Below, one piece after another: positions 53,469-61,809 of a stretch of 64,000 nt of DNA. This stretch comes from Sphingobium jiangsuense. GTDB lineage: Bacteria; Pseudomonadota; Alphaproteobacteria; Sphingomonadales; Sphingomonadaceae. The notes beneath the pieces are model-generated. The model did no database searches. It was not told the DNA's origin and saw nothing but the letters and a program-made list of their open reading frames with translations. Made by a program: the position numbers and the translations under genes. The stretch spans positions 31,065-95,064 of the forward strand of contig NZ_JACIDT010000015.1 of NCBI RefSeq assembly GCF_014196495.1. Reading direction: 5' to 3'. The stretch's first letter is position 1. Each line of letters starts with the position of its first letter.

Positions 53469-54056
53469 AGTAGGTTTCTCCGATGGAGGGGGGAGGTTGG
53501 GGCGCTCGTCAATGACGCGAAGTTCCGGCCCGCCCCGTGCGGCAGGAACAAATGCGATGTGATTAATGCGGATGTTGGTCTGGTAGGCATCGCAGGCGGT
53601 GCCGTCCGGGTGCTTGCCGTCGCTGGGAAAGACCAACTCTGTGGCATAGCCCATGGAAATCTGTTTGTGGGTCGTGGTCGCAGCGCTAACGGCGTCAGCG
53701 TCTCGAATGATGATCGGCACGCGGACCTTCTGTCCGTCGCGCACGACATCACCATGCACCTCTCCCCGGCCATACCGCCGCCAGTTATCTGCGGTTACAG
53801 CGACCGGGGGATGATCGATCGTGACAGGTGCAGCGGCGTAGGTGGCGAGGCTGTCGGTCTTGAACACCTCGTTTTCAGGGCGGTAGACCTTGACAATCGC
53901 CTTATCGCGTAGACCGTGGGTGTTATATGGGTCAACCTCGCGGCCGAGGTAGTCCTGCAAGCCAGTGCGAGCGGCGAACACTTCGGCCACCAGCGCACCG
54001 TCCGCACAGATGCGAACTCCGTTAGATGCGTCAAGCGTGTCGGTCAGCAATACCAT
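52935..54056 (-). CDS. Prohead protease with C-terminal scaffold, DUF2213 family
   Basis: 373 residues. N-terminal about 180: 'AARTGLQDYLGREVDPYNTH', 'ATYAAAPVTIDHPPVAVTAD', 'ISMGYATELVFP' and 'INHIAFVPAARGGPELRVID', the DUF2213 protease-like core. The C-terminal half is Ala/Lys/Glu coiled coil ending 'SKSVDDLNAWRNQ', as expected for a scaffold. ATG 54056 is favoured over GTG 54074 because it gives the same 34-bp distance to the upstream repeat as in other genes. Confidence 0.83.
   Translation of the reverse strand: MVLLTDTLDASNGVRICADGALVAEVFAARTGLQDYLGREVDPYNTHGLRDKAIVKVYRPENEVFKTDSLATYAAAPVTIDHPPVAVTADNWRRYGRGEVHGDVVRDGQKVRVPIIIRDADAVSAATTTHKQISMGYATELVFPSDGKHPDGTACDAYQTNIRINHIAFVPAARGGPELRVIDERPNLPPPSEKPTMKIRIGDAEVDATNGEAVRIAVDALNTKLSDSAKALTDAQAKVAEQATALAAKDAEIATLNQKVADSALTPAKLRDAAKAYAQVCDKAKALGVTFAEDADAAAIMKAVVDAKMGDQAKDWTADQIAASFAVLSKDAKAADPVRDAFRGGIVNVGDAAAQADAALSKSVDDLNAWRNQ
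53468..53482 (-). promoter_or_regulatory. Internal ribosome-binding site for nested scaffold
   Basis: GGAGAAACCTACT followed by ATG at 53468 on the minus strand. Good Shine-Dalgarno match and spacing inside a coding region. Confidence 0.55.
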
Positions 54057-54089
54057 GGGGATGGTTTGCCCCACGGTGCCGGGATGCTT

Positions 54090-54100
54090 CTACGGACGCC
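54090..54100 (-). promoter_or_regulatory. Start-associated repeat, copy 4 (one mismatch)
   Basis: CTACGGACGCC, 34 bp before ATG 54056. It differs from the other copies at one base (C for G at position 10). Confidence 0.55.
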
Positions 54101-54125
54101 AGAGCATCACACCTCGCAGGCGCGC

Positions 54126-54578
54126 TTAGGTGAGGTCGTACTCACCCCACTTGACTGCGTCGATAGAAAAGGCGTCGAAATATTCGAACCGGCGCAAGGC
54201 GGAGAACATTTCTCGGCCACCGGCGCTCCACCACGCGGGCCTCACCGCCTGAACGTCATCAAGCAGCGCGTGGATTTCATTCTTCTTGAAAAACAACGGA
54301 TGCAATTTCCCGCCGTGGAGCGGGATTTTCCCGAACCTCAGGCATGTCAGCCATCCGAACCATTCCAAGTTATCGCGGTAAAGCTCTCTATATTCATGCG
54401 AAACCTTCGTGAATGGTTGGATTGCTTTGAAAAAAAGGCCGGAATGCCCCGCAGGTGAGGAAATAGCCTGCGCCAGCCAGTATGCTGCGATAGTTTCATC
54501 AGGTTCATAGCCAATGCTTTTGAGCCTGCGGCAGGCCATGGACAGGGCGCGCCTGCATGTATAAAATTCATCAGCCAT
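54126..54578 (-). CDS. Hypothetical protein inserted between head genes (moron)
   Basis: 150 residues from ATG 54578 (AAAGGTG upstream). Helical, with many aromatic residues ('LEWFGWLTCLRFGKIPLHGG', 'HALLDDVQAVRPAWWSAGG'). Not recognised. It interrupts an otherwise overlapping head gene cluster, with a strong hairpin before it and a start-associated repeat after it, which suggests an independent insertion. Confidence 0.6.
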   Translation of the reverse strand: MADEFYTCRRALSMACRRLKSIGYEPDETIAAYWLAQAISSPAGHSGLFFKAIQPFTKVSHEYRELYRDNLEWFGWLTCLRFGKIPLHGGKLHPLFFKKNEIHALLDDVQAVRPAWWSAGGREMFSALRRFEYFDAFSIDAVKWGEYDLT

Positions 54579-54605
54579 ATCGAAAATCACCTTTCGTTGC
54601 GGTTA

Positions 54606-54638
54606 GGGCCGCGCGGTGTTCCACCACCGTTGCGGCCC
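54606..54638 (-). terminator. Strong hairpin after the head morphogenesis gene
   Basis: In the mRNA sense GGGCCGC-AA-CGGTG-loop-CACCG-C-GCGGCCC, 12 base pairs with a small internal loop. No U-tract follows. It lies between the head morphogenesis stop (54668) and the moron start (54578). Confidence 0.5.
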
Positions 54639-54667
54639 GTCTGTATAGCAGCGAATCGCCGGTAAGC

Positions 54668-55528
54668 CTAACTTTCTTCGTCCTCAATATCATCCAACAG
54701 CGCGATATAGGCCTGCTCGCGACATCCGCACCAAGGAGCCATCCCTGCACGATCATCGGCGGGGATCGCTTCGCCGCCATCAGCGGCCTTGCCGGTGCGC
54801 AGATCGTACACCTTGCCATTGCGCGCGACGTGCCATGAGCGCGGGTGCAATTTCCCGCTATGGCGCCATCTGATCTGCTCTATCCCAGCCTCAGCCTGCC
54901 TCTCTCGATCGAGGGTGGCGGATAGCTTGCTATTCTGATCGGCAGCTATCCTCACTGCCCGCGCTCGACTGCCGCCAACCGCCTCGCGTATTTCCTTCGC
55001 CACATCGCGAACCGGTGTCCGGCTTTGGTAGCCTCGGAACACCGCGTCCGCGATCTTCGCCTGCGTCACGTCCGAAACATTGCGGACGAGGGCGACATTG
55101 CGCGCCAGCCATGTGGAGAGTGCCTCCTCGACGGGCTGAGCGGTCAGGATAGTGGCGAGGTCAACGCCTGTCCCAGCTTTGACGGCTGCGGCCCATTTTG
55201 AGCGGTGGACAGTTTCCGCGCGGACAGCCCAGCGCCGCAGCGCCGGGGTAATGACCGTGACGAGCCGCGTCATGAACTCGCTGGCAGTCTGGTCAATAGC
55301 AGCCTGCATCTGGTCGGCGGTATCGAATACCAGCGCATCGGCGGTGGGGAGGGGTGGCGGATCATAGCCCGCGATGATGGCATCGATGTTCTCAGCCCAG
55401 ATCGTCGCGGCCTGCACAAGGATGGCGGCTAGGTCCGTCGCCTGCGCCTTTGTCGGCTCTATCGCGCGTAGGGTTATGTCGCGCCTTTTACCGGAGGCGC
55501 GGACGATGGCGGGAAGGTCGAAGGCCAT
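54668..55528 (-). CDS. Head morphogenesis protein (Mu gpF/SPP1 gp7-like minor head protein)
   Basis: 286 residues. After a helical N-terminal region, residues about 190-270 read 'RAVRIAADQNSKLSATLDRE', 'GIEQIRWRHSGKLHPRSWHV' and 'AIPADDRAGMAPWCGCREQA', the Mu F-like minor head domain with His and the C-terminal W-C-x-C-R motif. Directly after the portal gene, as usual. Overlaps it by 1 bp. Confidence 0.87.
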   Translation of the reverse strand: MAFDLPAIVRASGKRRDITLRAIEPTKAQATDLAAILVQAATIWAENIDAIIAGYDPPPLPTADALVFDTADQMQAAIDQTASEFMTRLVTVITPALRRWAVRAETVHRSKWAAAVKAGTGVDLATILTAQPVEEALSTWLARNVALVRNVSDVTQAKIADAVFRGYQSRTPVRDVAKEIREAVGGSRARAVRIAADQNSKLSATLDRERQAEAGIEQIRWRHSGKLHPRSWHVARNGKVYDLRTGKAADGGEAIPADDRAGMAPWCGCREQAYIALLDDIEDEES

Positions 55529-57030
55529 TATCCTGTCGGACGAGATGCCGACTGCGCACCATTGGCACGGCGGGCGGGCGAGCCACTTCCAGACTGCCCG
55601 CCAGCACCGGCAGATACAGATTGACCACCTCCTTTCGCTGTTTCGACAGGAATAATATCAAGATCGTCGTCATCGCCCGGCAGAGCGTTGCCATCTGCCT
55701 CAGCGTCCTTGAGAGCATCCTCAAGTCCGGGCCAGCGCTGGCTCTCGATCAGGCGGTTTTGCACAGCCTTCGCCAGCGCGGTCTCCTGGATGAGGCCTGT
55801 GTTCGCGAGGGTGGCGACGGTCGTTGCTTCCTTCGCCTCGATGTCGGCCTGCCGCGCTTCATCCATCGCCTGCGCCGGAGAGAACGACCATACCAGATCA
55901 GCCGGGACACCAGCCGATTGCAGCATGACCGCATCCAGCTTTTCGAGCGCGGGACGCAAATCCGCCTCCTGCTTCGCGCTGATGCCCTGAAAATAATTGG
56001 CGAGGTCGCTTTCGCCGGTGCTGTTCTGACCGTCGGGCGATTTACCCAACAGCCGGGTCGCCGGAATGTCAGCCGCGCCCGCGACGATGGAGAGATAGGT
56101 CTTGATGACCTCCGGCATGCCAGCCCAGTTGATCTGGCGGGTTTCCCACGTTTCGCCCTCGCCAAGAGCAAGCATCCGATGGATGGACTTACCCGTCGCG
56201 GCGGCTTGTAGTGCAGCCATGAACTGCTCTTGCCCGCCCGGTCGCGCCAGCATTTCGTACATGCCTGGCATGGTCAGAACATCGACCTTCGCCTCATCGA
56301 TCAGCGCCGCGAAACCCCCGGTCGCGGTTGTCGCGTCCTTCACGGCCTCATCCACGACCTGAACGACGCTATCGCCCCAAAAACGATCTTCCCATGAAGT
56401 CGAATAGAGGCCGGGAACCATTTGCCCCTTGAAGATCACGAGCCGGGACGGATGGATGATCGGCTGCGCATGTGTGTTGACGCGGAAAACAGTCGGCTCG
56501 CCAAATGTTGGGCTGAGCAGATCGTCATCCATCTGACCAAGCGCGATTTGTGTCCGATAGAGCGGGACGAGGCTTTCGATCATTCCCGGCACGATCTTGT
56601 TCGGCAACGGTCTGTCAGGCGCGAAGTCCGCCAGATTGATGAATAGCGCACCACCACCCAAGCGCCCGAATGTCAGTGCCGTTCGTACAGCGTGCCAGAA
56701 TTTGAGGCGCTTTTCCTCAGCCTCAATCTTGGTGATTTCTTCCTTCGTCGCGGTCCAGTCGCGACCGGCGCGGGTCATGTCCTCGGCTGGGACATCCACG
56801 ATCTTGCGGATGAGCCACGATGACCGATAGGCCGCCTCGATTTGTTCAGGCCGCATCGTCTGGTTGAGCCAGAAGCTATGCGTCGTCCGGTCGACCGATG
56901 TACCGCGTCCGGTCAGGAAATTGGCGAGCGCGCCATCCACGAGCGGGATAGGCCGTTGCGCCGGGACGATCGACTGACCGTCGAACACGAAACCGGGCTT
57001 TGGGCGAACGTTGCGAATGCGGGCGGACAT
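55528..57030 (-). CDS. Portal protein, DUF1073 family
   Basis: 500 residues. Key segments: 'YRSSWLIRKIVDVPAEDMTR', 'VQVVDEAVKDATTATGGFAA', 'LSIVAGAADIPATRLLGKSP' and 'GQNSTGESDLANYFQGISAK'. These match the DUF1073 portals of siphoviruses. It forms the dodecameric ring through which DNA is packaged. The C-terminal 50 residues are Gly/Ser-rich. A start-associated repeat is 34 bp upstream. Confidence 0.88.
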   Translation of the reverse strand: MSARIRNVRPKPGFVFDGQSIVPAQRPIPLVDGALANFLTGRGTSVDRTTHSFWLNQTMRPEQIEAAYRSSWLIRKIVDVPAEDMTRAGRDWTATKEEITKIEAEEKRLKFWHAVRTALTFGRLGGGALFINLADFAPDRPLPNKIVPGMIESLVPLYRTQIALGQMDDDLLSPTFGEPTVFRVNTHAQPIIHPSRLVIFKGQMVPGLYSTSWEDRFWGDSVVQVVDEAVKDATTATGGFAALIDEAKVDVLTMPGMYEMLARPGGQEQFMAALQAAATGKSIHRMLALGEGETWETRQINWAGMPEVIKTYLSIVAGAADIPATRLLGKSPDGQNSTGESDLANYFQGISAKQEADLRPALEKLDAVMLQSAGVPADLVWSFSPAQAMDEARQADIEAKEATTVATLANTGLIQETALAKAVQNRLIESQRWPGLEDALKDAEADGNALPGDDDDLDIIPVETAKGGGQSVSAGAGGQSGSGSPARRANGAQSASRPTG

Positions 57031-57063
57031 TCGTGGAGCGTGCGGGCGAGGGGTGGTCGATTG

Positions 57064-57074
57064 CTACGGACGGC
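57064..57074 (-). promoter_or_regulatory. Start-associated repeat, copy 5
   Basis: CTACGGACGGC, 34 bp before the portal ATG at 57030 and just before the terminase stop at 57080. Confidence 0.6.
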
Positions 57075-57079
57075 GGGCG

Positions 57080-58567
57080 TTAGAGGACATCGAAGCGGGT
57101 GAGTTTCTTGACCGCCAATTCGTTCAACGCATCGGCCATTGCGTCCACCTGATCGTCATGCGCGCCGCCGGGGAACATCGTCACTTCATCCAGAAACGGC
57201 TCTATCCACGCATCCCGCGCCGGATCGCCAGTCACAAGGATCGCGATATTGCCCGCCTCCGCTTGCGCTGCCGCAGGCGTTGCGCGGGTCGCCTTGTCAC
57301 CAGTCGGGCGCTCGACCTTCACCGGATAGCCTGCCAGATCGCGCACCATCTGTTCCGCCTGCGCCTTCCCCGCTTGGCCGGGGTCCTGAGGCAGGCGGAT
57401 TGTGACGTTGGCGCCATCCGTAACAGCGCGGCTCTTGATGGCGGCCTGCACGTCCATTGGCGAACCGCGCAGCCGCTCGCAGCCTTCGATCAGAAAATCG
57501 CCGCCATCACCGCGCGACATGAGAACGCCCGCCGTCCAGTCAGGATCGCTGCCGGTCGCCTTTTTCGTCGCGGCCAAGTCCCATGCGCGGACGCGCTTGC
57601 GACTGCCGGCTGGCATTGCGTGGATGAACTGGAACCACGACCGCTTGAACAGGCCGCCTTCACGCGGGGCGGGGCGCTGTTGCAACTGGCCTGCGCTGGC
57701 GTAGCTGCCGAGGCTTTTTTCCAGTTCGCGCACCTGTTTTTCCGAAAAGCGTTCTGGGAACATCAGCTCGCCGTCTTTTGTGCGAGGATCGGGGTCGCCC
57801 ACGACATGACGCGACCGCCCCTCCTCATAGCGCATGGGGATGCACAGATGCTCATAGCCCAGATCGAGCGCGACGGCAGACACGTCCTTCTCATGCAGGC
57901 GCTGCATGATGATAATGATCGCGCTATCCTCATTGTTCACGCGGGAGGGAAGGGCCTCGCGGAAGGTTAGGATGCCAGCTTCCAGCATCGCGGGGCTGTT
58001 CGCGTCATCGACACTATGCGGATCATCAAGGATAACCCGATCCCCGCGCGAGCCGGTCATTGACGTGAACGCCATAGCCTCGCGAAATCCGGTGCGGCTA
58101 TTCTCAAACTTTGTTTTTGCATTCTGGTCGCTGGTCAGGGCAACGGGCCAAAGCCGCTGATACCACTCAGACTGGATCAGGCGGCGGCATTTCATGTTGT
58201 CGCGCACGGCCAAGTCCTGCTTGTGCGCGGTTGCCAGATAACGGAGGGACTGCATCCCCAGCGGCCCCCATTCCCACGCGGGGAAAATCACGCCGGTCAG
58301 CAAGCTTTTCATTGATCCTGGCGGAACATTCATCAGCAGCCGCTTGATTTCGCCACGCGATACCGCCTCCAGATGCGCGCAGATGCTATCGAGCGCCCAC
58401 CCCCATTTCAGCGGGGTGGCAGGCTCCAGAACCGGCCATGCGCGTTTTGCGAATGCGGCGAGCGAGCGACGGCACAACTCCCGCTCCGCCTCGTCAGCAG
58501 CTGCCAGCAGGTCCGTACGCGAGAGGTGCAAGTGATCGAAGTGTTTCAAGGGCCTCAAGCTGCTCAT
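57080..58567 (-). CDS. Terminase large subunit
   Basis: 495 residues; ATPase and nuclease that packages DNA. Walker A-like 'LLMNVPPGSMKSLLTGVIFP', Walker B 'DRVILDDPHS', a coupling motif region 'AIIIIMQRLHEKD', then the RNase H-like nuclease 'RVRAWDLAATKKATGSDPDW' and 'GAHDDQVDAMADAL' at the end. The P-loop has Ser-Met-Lys-Ser in place of GKS, common in phage terminases. Overlaps the DUF5681 gene by 74 bp. Confidence 0.93.
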   Translation of the reverse strand: MSSLRPLKHFDHLHLSRTDLLAAADEAERELCRRSLAAFAKRAWPVLEPATPLKWGWALDSICAHLEAVSRGEIKRLLMNVPPGSMKSLLTGVIFPAWEWGPLGMQSLRYLATAHKQDLAVRDNMKCRRLIQSEWYQRLWPVALTSDQNAKTKFENSRTGFREAMAFTSMTGSRGDRVILDDPHSVDDANSPAMLEAGILTFREALPSRVNNEDSAIIIIMQRLHEKDVSAVALDLGYEHLCIPMRYEEGRSRHVVGDPDPRTKDGELMFPERFSEKQVRELEKSLGSYASAGQLQQRPAPREGGLFKRSWFQFIHAMPAGSRKRVRAWDLAATKKATGSDPDWTAGVLMSRGDGGDFLIEGCERLRGSPMDVQAAIKSRAVTDGANVTIRLPQDPGQAGKAQAEQMVRDLAGYPVKVERPTGDKATRATPAAAQAEAGNIAILVTGDPARDAWIEPFLDEVTMFPGGAHDDQVDAMADALNELAVKKLTRFDVL

Positions 58568-58829
58568 CTGTCATCTGGGAAAGGTCTGGCGGGGTAGGGG
58601 CTTCCTGCAAGGTGATTGTCTGCGGCGCAGCGCCCCAGCCACGGTTCAGAATTTTATCGGCGGCGGCGACACGGGCTGATGAGGTGTCGCCGTTGCGCAT
58701 CACGTCCACCAGCGTCTCAACCGCCTCCAGCGTATGCTCGCGGGCAAGGTCGGTAAGGGTCCGGCCATCAGGTAGCTTGATTTTCGGGCGACCTCCGGGA
58801 TTGCCACTTTTTCCGGGTTTGAATGCCAT
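58494..58829 (-). CDS. DUF5681 protein, probable small terminase
   Basis: 111 residues. It opens with 'MAFKPGKSGNPGGRPKIKLP', the DUF5681 G-x-S-G-N-P-x-G-R-P motif, followed by helices ('EAVETLVDVMRNGDTSSARV'). Such proteins precede large terminases and are taken to bind the packaging start site. The 74-bp overlap with terL is long and suggests coupled translation. Confidence 0.75.
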   Translation of the reverse strand: MAFKPGKSGNPGGRPKIKLPDGRTLTDLAREHTLEAVETLVDVMRNGDTSSARVAAADKILNRGWGAAPQTITLQEAPTPPDLSQMTDEQLEALETLRSLAPLAYGPAGSC

Positions 58830-58866
58830 TTTCAGCCACCATGACCTTCAATATTGAGAACAAAGC

Positions 58867-59098
58867 TCATCCCTTCATCCTCCGATCCATCTTCCCAAAC
58901 CTCTTGCTGAAAACCGTCACCACGACCCCATCCCGGACAAGCATCCTTTCACCATTGCGGCCGATCACGACCGGGCAACCGAACTCCTGAGCAGTAGCGA
59001 GCGCGGGCGATTGCATTTCCTCGCGGATCGCAGGCGATATCGACGCCCTTCACGCGCTCAAGCCAGCGCACAATTGCGTGGTCGGTTATCTCAACCAT
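58867..59098 (-). pseudogene. Small phage gene broken by a single-base frameshift
   Basis: ATG 59098 begins 'MVEITDHAIVRWLERVKGVDI'; in this frame translation stops early. From the next codons the +1-shifted frame continues as 'IREEMQSPALATAQEFGCPV', 'VIGRNGERMLVRDGVVVTVF' and ends 'SKRFGKMDRRMKG' with TGA at 58867-58869. The two parts fit together as one 76-residue protein if one base of GCCT near 59035-59038 is removed. Total length 232 bp is not a multiple of three. Could be mutation, sequencing error or recoding. Confidence 0.7.
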
Positions 59099-59300
59099 CG
59101 TTTGTCACCTCGCTTAAGGCGGCGGCGTCCCCTTTCCGAAAACGCGCCCGCAGATCCTTGAGGCGATCAGCACCGCGCTCTTGGAGCCAGCGCTTATTAA
59201 CCGCAGTTCGCGCGCCGAAGAAATTCTCAACCCCACGCCATCCATGTTTGACGAACACGAAATCGAAATCAGACGGCGCCGCCTCTTTCTCGTTGCTCAT
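59091..59300 (-). CDS. Hypothetical phage protein, 69 residues
   Basis: Starts 'MSNEKEAAPSDFDFVFVKHG' then 'ENFFGARTAVNKRWLQERG'. Basic and helical in the second half. Overlaps the upstream 53-residue gene by 4 bp and the frameshifted gene by 8 bp. No family recognised. Confidence 0.6.
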   Translation of the reverse strand: MSNEKEAAPSDFDFVFVKHGWRGVENFFGARTAVNKRWLQERGADRLKDLRARFRKGDAAALSEVTNDG

Positions 59301-59458
59301 ATGTCGATCAGCCCTTTCTTCGCCTGTTGCGCCATTTCGATGAAGTCCTCTCGCGCTTGGCGGCATGACCGGTTCCACAGCCGCGCCAGCGCGCAAACCT
59401 GCCTGTCGAAATCAGCGGCTTTCCCGGAGGCGTCACGCGGCGGATTGATTTTGCTCAT
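59297..59458 (-). CDS. Small helical phage protein, 53 residues
   Basis: 'MSKINPPRDASGKAADFDRQ' then 'SCRQAREDFIEMAQQAKKGL' and IDI at the end. Both ends overlap neighbouring genes by ATGA. Natural-looking helical protein of unknown role. Confidence 0.65.
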   Translation of the reverse strand: MSKINPPRDASGKAADFDRQVCALARLWNRSCRQAREDFIEMAQQAKKGLIDI

Positions 59459-59706
59459 CACAACCTCCCCAAAGCAGCCGCAAAGCTGTTTTCGTACTCG
59501 ACTTTGGCCGGCACCCTGCGCTTGACGGCGATGTACTCGTACCCGCCCGTAACCCGACGCTGCACAAGATCGACCTTGCCCTGATCGTAGAGCTTGCGGG
59601 CCTCGCGGACCTCTTGGGTCGGATGCAGGGTGACGTTACGCGCTGTGGCGTAGGTGATGCGGTCGCCGGGGGAGGCGGCGGTGTACCAGTGAGTGAGGGT
59701 AGTCAT
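59458..59706 (-). CDS. Hypothetical phage protein, 82 residues
   Basis: 'MTTLTHWYTAASPGDRITYA' then 'LYDQGKVDLVQRRVTGGYEY' and IAVKRR. A small beta/alpha protein seen in early phage regions; not recognised. Overlaps both neighbours (4 and 4 bp). Confidence 0.65.
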   Translation of the reverse strand: MTTLTHWYTAASPGDRITYATARNVTLHPTQEVREARKLYDQGKVDLVQRRVTGGYEYIAVKRRVPAKVEYENSFAAALGRL

Positions 59707-60413
59707 GCGGCTTCCTCCTTCAAAATTTGGCGAACCATCGACATGCAGCCATCATCCTGTTTCGATCTTTGGGCTAGGCTGTCGCGCACAGCCGCGTCGA
59801 AATATCGCAGCGTTCTGGGCTGCGCGCGCCCTGACGCCATGCGGTCGGCTATCAGCGACCTTAGCTGCGACGGCTCTGCTCCAGCGCTGAGCCAGCCGCG
59901 AACGATGGTCTGGTTCTCCACGATCCTCCCGTGATCCGGCGGGCAGCAGCCAGCAGCGGTCGCGAGTTCGTGCGCCAAATCGACCACGCGCTGGTCGTCC
60001 GGCGGCGTTTCGTTCGCCCGTTTCTGTTCTGCTTCTGCTTCTGCTCTGTTTCTGCTCTGCTCTGGGGGCGTTTCAGTAGCGGTTTCGGATTGTTTCTTGG
60101 AACGTTCCCTGAAACGTTTCACCCGTTCCGTTGAAACATCGGACTTATATTGACGCCCGTTCCAGTTATGCGGCGTCCGCCCTGTTTCCGAAACGTCGAT
60201 AAGCCCGGCGTCGGAAAGCTGTTTCATCAGCTTTTCCGCGCGTTTCGCGTCTATGCGAAGGGCGAAGGCTATATCGCCATCGGACGGCAGCACGCCCTCG
60301 TTCTGGGCAGCGAGACAGAGGATATTGATCCATCCTTTGAATGTTTCACCCGGCAGCTTCTGCACTTTCGGATCGTTCAGGACTTCGGAATATATGCGGA
60401 GCCAGTTGCTCAT
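59703..60413 (-). CDS. Phage replication initiator / helicase-loader-like protein
   Basis: 236 residues. An N-terminal winged helix (about 10-85) reads 'WLRIYSEVLNDPKVQKLPGE' and 'DIAFALRIDAKRAEKLMKQL', as in replisome organiser proteins. A charged linker (about 95-140, Glu/Arg/Gln-rich) joins a C-terminal helical part. It lies directly after dnaB and probably loads or recruits the helicase. Confidence 0.75.
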   Translation of the reverse strand: MSNWLRIYSEVLNDPKVQKLPGETFKGWINILCLAAQNEGVLPSDGDIAFALRIDAKRAEKLMKQLSDAGLIDVSETGRTPHNWNGRQYKSDVSTERVKRFRERSKKQSETATETPPEQSRNRAEAEAEQKRANETPPDDQRVVDLAHELATAAGCCPPDHGRIVENQTIVRGWLSAGAEPSQLRSLIADRMASGRAQPRTLRYFDAAVRDSLAQRSKQDDGCMSMVRQILKEEAA

Positions 60414-60414
60414 A

Positions 60415-61809
60415 TCACCCCCTCACAGCCATAAATGCACCGTGGAACTCGCCGCGAGCGGTCCCCGTGGTGCCATTGCGGCGCTTGGCCACGATGAAAT
60501 CGATCTTTTTTGAGACGGCATCGAGCGCTCTCTGCCACTCGATTTTGTCGACCTCGTCCTTCGGTTCGGCAAGGCGCAGATAATATTCCTGGCGGTACAG
60601 GAATACGACTGCATCGGCGTCCTGCTCGATCTGCCCGCTGTCACGCAGGTCGGAGAGCATCGGCCGCTTGTCCTCGCGCTGCTCCACCCCACGATTCAGT
60701 TGGGCGAGGGCGAGGACGCCAAGATCGTGCGTCTTGGCAATCGCCTTGAGGCCGCGTGACACTTCGGAAACGGCCTCGACGGTCGAGCGCGTCTTGCTGT
60801 CCGGGTGGAGCAATTGCAGATAGTCCACCACGACCAGATCGAGGCTCTGGCCTTTTGCCGCCATGCGCCGTTTCCAGCGTCGGACAATCGCATTCAGGCG
60901 GCCGATGGTCAGCGACCCGGCGTCAACGATATTGATCGGCAGGTCGCGGAATGCGCGTCCAGCGGACGCCAATGCGCGAAGGTCATTGCCCTCCGCCCGA
61001 CCATCGCGGATCAGCTCATAGGGCACGCCCCTGTGACCGTCGAAGATCAGAGCGGATGCGGCCCGCTGCATCAATTCCAGCCTGTTCATTTCCAGCGTCA
61101 CGAACAGGACGCCATGCCCGCGCCGCGCCGCACCAATGGCATAGCAGAGCGCGGCGGCAGTCTTACCCATGCCCGGTCGCCCAGCCATGATGGCGAGGTG
61201 GTGCGGGCGGATCGGCCCCAACTGCTCATCAAGGCTCGCGATATCGCCGCAGGTGACGCCCGACTGCGCCGCATGGAAATCCTCCATCATCTCTTCGAAC
61301 GCCTGCGCTGCGGACACCTGCTTGATACCGGCGCTCTCCGTCAGTTCGCGGTTGAGGATCGCGGTCAGCGAGCAGTCGGCATCCTCCATGATGGAGCTGA
61401 TCTGGTCATCGAAATCGTCGGTCTTGCATGCGCGATGGATCGTTTCTGCCATCGCCTCTATCAGAGCGCGGCGCTGGCCCAATTCCCGCAACTGCCCGGC
61501 GACCTCGCGGGCATTGATGACGCTGGCTGCATGGCTCGCCAGATCGACCAGATAGGTCATTCCGCCTGCGGCTTTCAGGTCGCCATTGCCGTCGAGAAAC
61601 GGCTTGAGCATCGCCGGGCTTGGCGATTTTCCGCTGTCGGAAACCGCGCAAATCGCCTCGAAAATCGCACGATGGACCGGAGTGTAAAAATCCATTGGCC
61701 GAACGATATCGCGGATCGTATCAACCGTGTTCGGCGCGAACAGCAGCGCGCCAAGAAGGGCGGCTTCGGCCACATCGTTGTGGGGAATTTGAAAGTCTAC
61801 CGAGGCCAT
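60415..61809 (-). CDS. dnaB: Replicative DNA helicase, DnaB type
   Basis: 464 residues. The N-terminal domain starts 'IPHNDVAEAALLGALLFAPN'. The RecA-like core has Walker A 'IMAGRPGMGKTAAALCYAIG', Walker B 'LVVVDYLQLLHPDSKTRSTV' and 'ALAQLNRGVEQREDKRPMLS', then 'LRDSGQIEQDADAVVFLYRQ', all hallmark DnaB motifs. Complete and close to bacterial DnaB length. ATG overlaps the previous stop (TGATG). Confidence 0.93.
   Translation of the reverse strand: MASVDFQIPHNDVAEAALLGALLFAPNTVDTIRDIVRPMDFYTPVHRAIFEAICAVSDSGKSPSPAMLKPFLDGNGDLKAAGGMTYLVDLASHAASVINAREVAGQLRELGQRRALIEAMAETIHRACKTDDFDDQISSIMEDADCSLTAILNRELTESAGIKQVSAAQAFEEMMEDFHAAQSGVTCGDIASLDEQLGPIRPHHLAIMAGRPGMGKTAAALCYAIGAARRGHGVLFVTLEMNRLELMQRAASALIFDGHRGVPYELIRDGRAEGNDLRALASAGRAFRDLPINIVDAGSLTIGRLNAIVRRWKRRMAAKGQSLDLVVVDYLQLLHPDSKTRSTVEAVSEVSRGLKAIAKTHDLGVLALAQLNRGVEQREDKRPMLSDLRDSGQIEQDADAVVFLYRQEYYLRLAEPKDEVDKIEWQRALDAVSKKIDFIVAKRRNGTTGTARGEFHGAFMAVRG

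Noticed and set aside
55528..57030. Anti-CBASS nuclease (Acb1) suggested by the DUF1073 database name
   Set aside because: Length, portal-like segments and position between terminase and minor head protein fit a portal; I see no catalytic motif evidence for Acb1 activity.
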